A stretch of DNA of 5,061 bases, from positions 1-5,061 of the forward strand of contig JANNXY010000017.1 of NCBI GenBank assembly GCA_031409775.1, read 5' to 3'. The translations under genes and the position numbers were made by a program. The stretch is from JANNXY01 sp031409775 (GTDB lineage: Bacteria; Patescibacteriota; Minisyncoccia; Phycocordibacterales; CAIZIN01). How positions within the stretch are numbered: position 1 is the stretch's first letter; each line of letters begins with the position of its first letter. The notes below the pieces were generated by a model. The model was given only the letters and a program-made list of their open reading frames with translations, was not told the DNA's origin and did no database searches. Shown in pieces: positions 5,000-5,061 of this stretch.

Positions 5000-5061
5000 G
5001 TTTGCGATGCCTCTCAAGTATTTCTCCGGGTGTCCGATAGTTTAAACATTTCATGATCTGT
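4983..5061 (-). CDS. IS30-family transposase, C-terminal fragment
   Basis: Read on the - strand, the frame is open from the window edge to a TAA at 4985-4983 and gives 25 residues, QIMKCLNYRTPGEILERH and then a basic tail ending KRKS. KCLNYRTPxE(I/V)(L/F) is the characteristic C-terminal signature of IS30-family DDE transposases (as in 'RPRKCLNYRTPYEVF'). The usual RPR is QIM here, a small departure. The catalytic core is off the window, so intactness is unknown. The stop codon falls in the loop of the terminator. Confidence 0.8.
   Translation of the reverse strand, partial: QIMKCLNYRTPGEILERHRKQKRKS

Larger units (their letters stand above)
4905..5061 (-). mobile_element. End of an IS30-family insertion sequence (partial, boundary uncertain)
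   Basis: The transposase tail at 4983-5061 shows that an IS30-type element enters from the right. Its terminal inverted repeat should lie between the transposase stop and the palindromic element. ATGAATTTATGGCACCCAC (from 4911) has the A/T-then-GCAC flavour of some IS30-family ends, but without the other end in view this boundary is only a guess. Confidence 0.3.

Overview
The window looks like chromosomal DNA of an ultra-small-genome bacterium of the Candidatus Patescibacteria/CPR type (Parcubacteria-like). This is an inference, since no marker gene is present. It rests on moderate-to-low GC, short single-domain proteins with an N-terminal membrane anchor, a small anchored cytochrome b5 protein, a compact Y-family polymerase operon, and promoters placed so close to start codons that most mRNAs should be leaderless. 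The window is bracketed by the 3' ends of two unrelated insertion-sequence transposases, so it reads as an island of cargo genes between an IS3-family element (left, + strand) and an IS30-family element (right, - strand).

Layout: 1-140 is the C-terminal end of an IS3 OrfB transposase and the probable right end of that IS. 194-649 (+) is a small anchored protein with a DSRCPxxVxC motif. 664-1356 (+) is a membrane-anchored cyclophilin-type peptidyl-prolyl isomerase. It converges on, and overlaps by 8 nt, a - strand operon of a miniature UmuD/S24-like protein (2560-2838) and a UmuC-type Y-family DNA polymerase (1349-2563), which are joined by an ATGA overlap. Also on the - strand is an anchored cytochrome b5-like haem protein (2893-3270). 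Divergent from it is a DEAD-box RNA helicase (3460-4710, +) with a strong sigma70-type promoter and a leader of about 112 nt. The 272 nt between the helicase and the IS30 fragment hold an imperfect long palindromic element, followed by a strong bidirectional hairpin terminator in which the IS30 stop codon sits.

How the genes work together: three extracytoplasmic anchored proteins (DSRCP protein, cyclophilin, cytochrome b5) are envelope proteins. The umuD-umuC-like pair is a translesion synthesis module under a promoter that carries a perfect-arm palindrome, probably the operator of a damage-responsive repressor. The helicase is RNA-remodelling housekeeping. The most unusual points are a UmuD-like protein that lacks both catalytic residues and the cleavable arm, the repeated leaderless promoter geometry, and a stop codon that doubles as the TG of an extended -10. 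I saw no CRISPR array, tRNA, rRNA or recognisable defence system.
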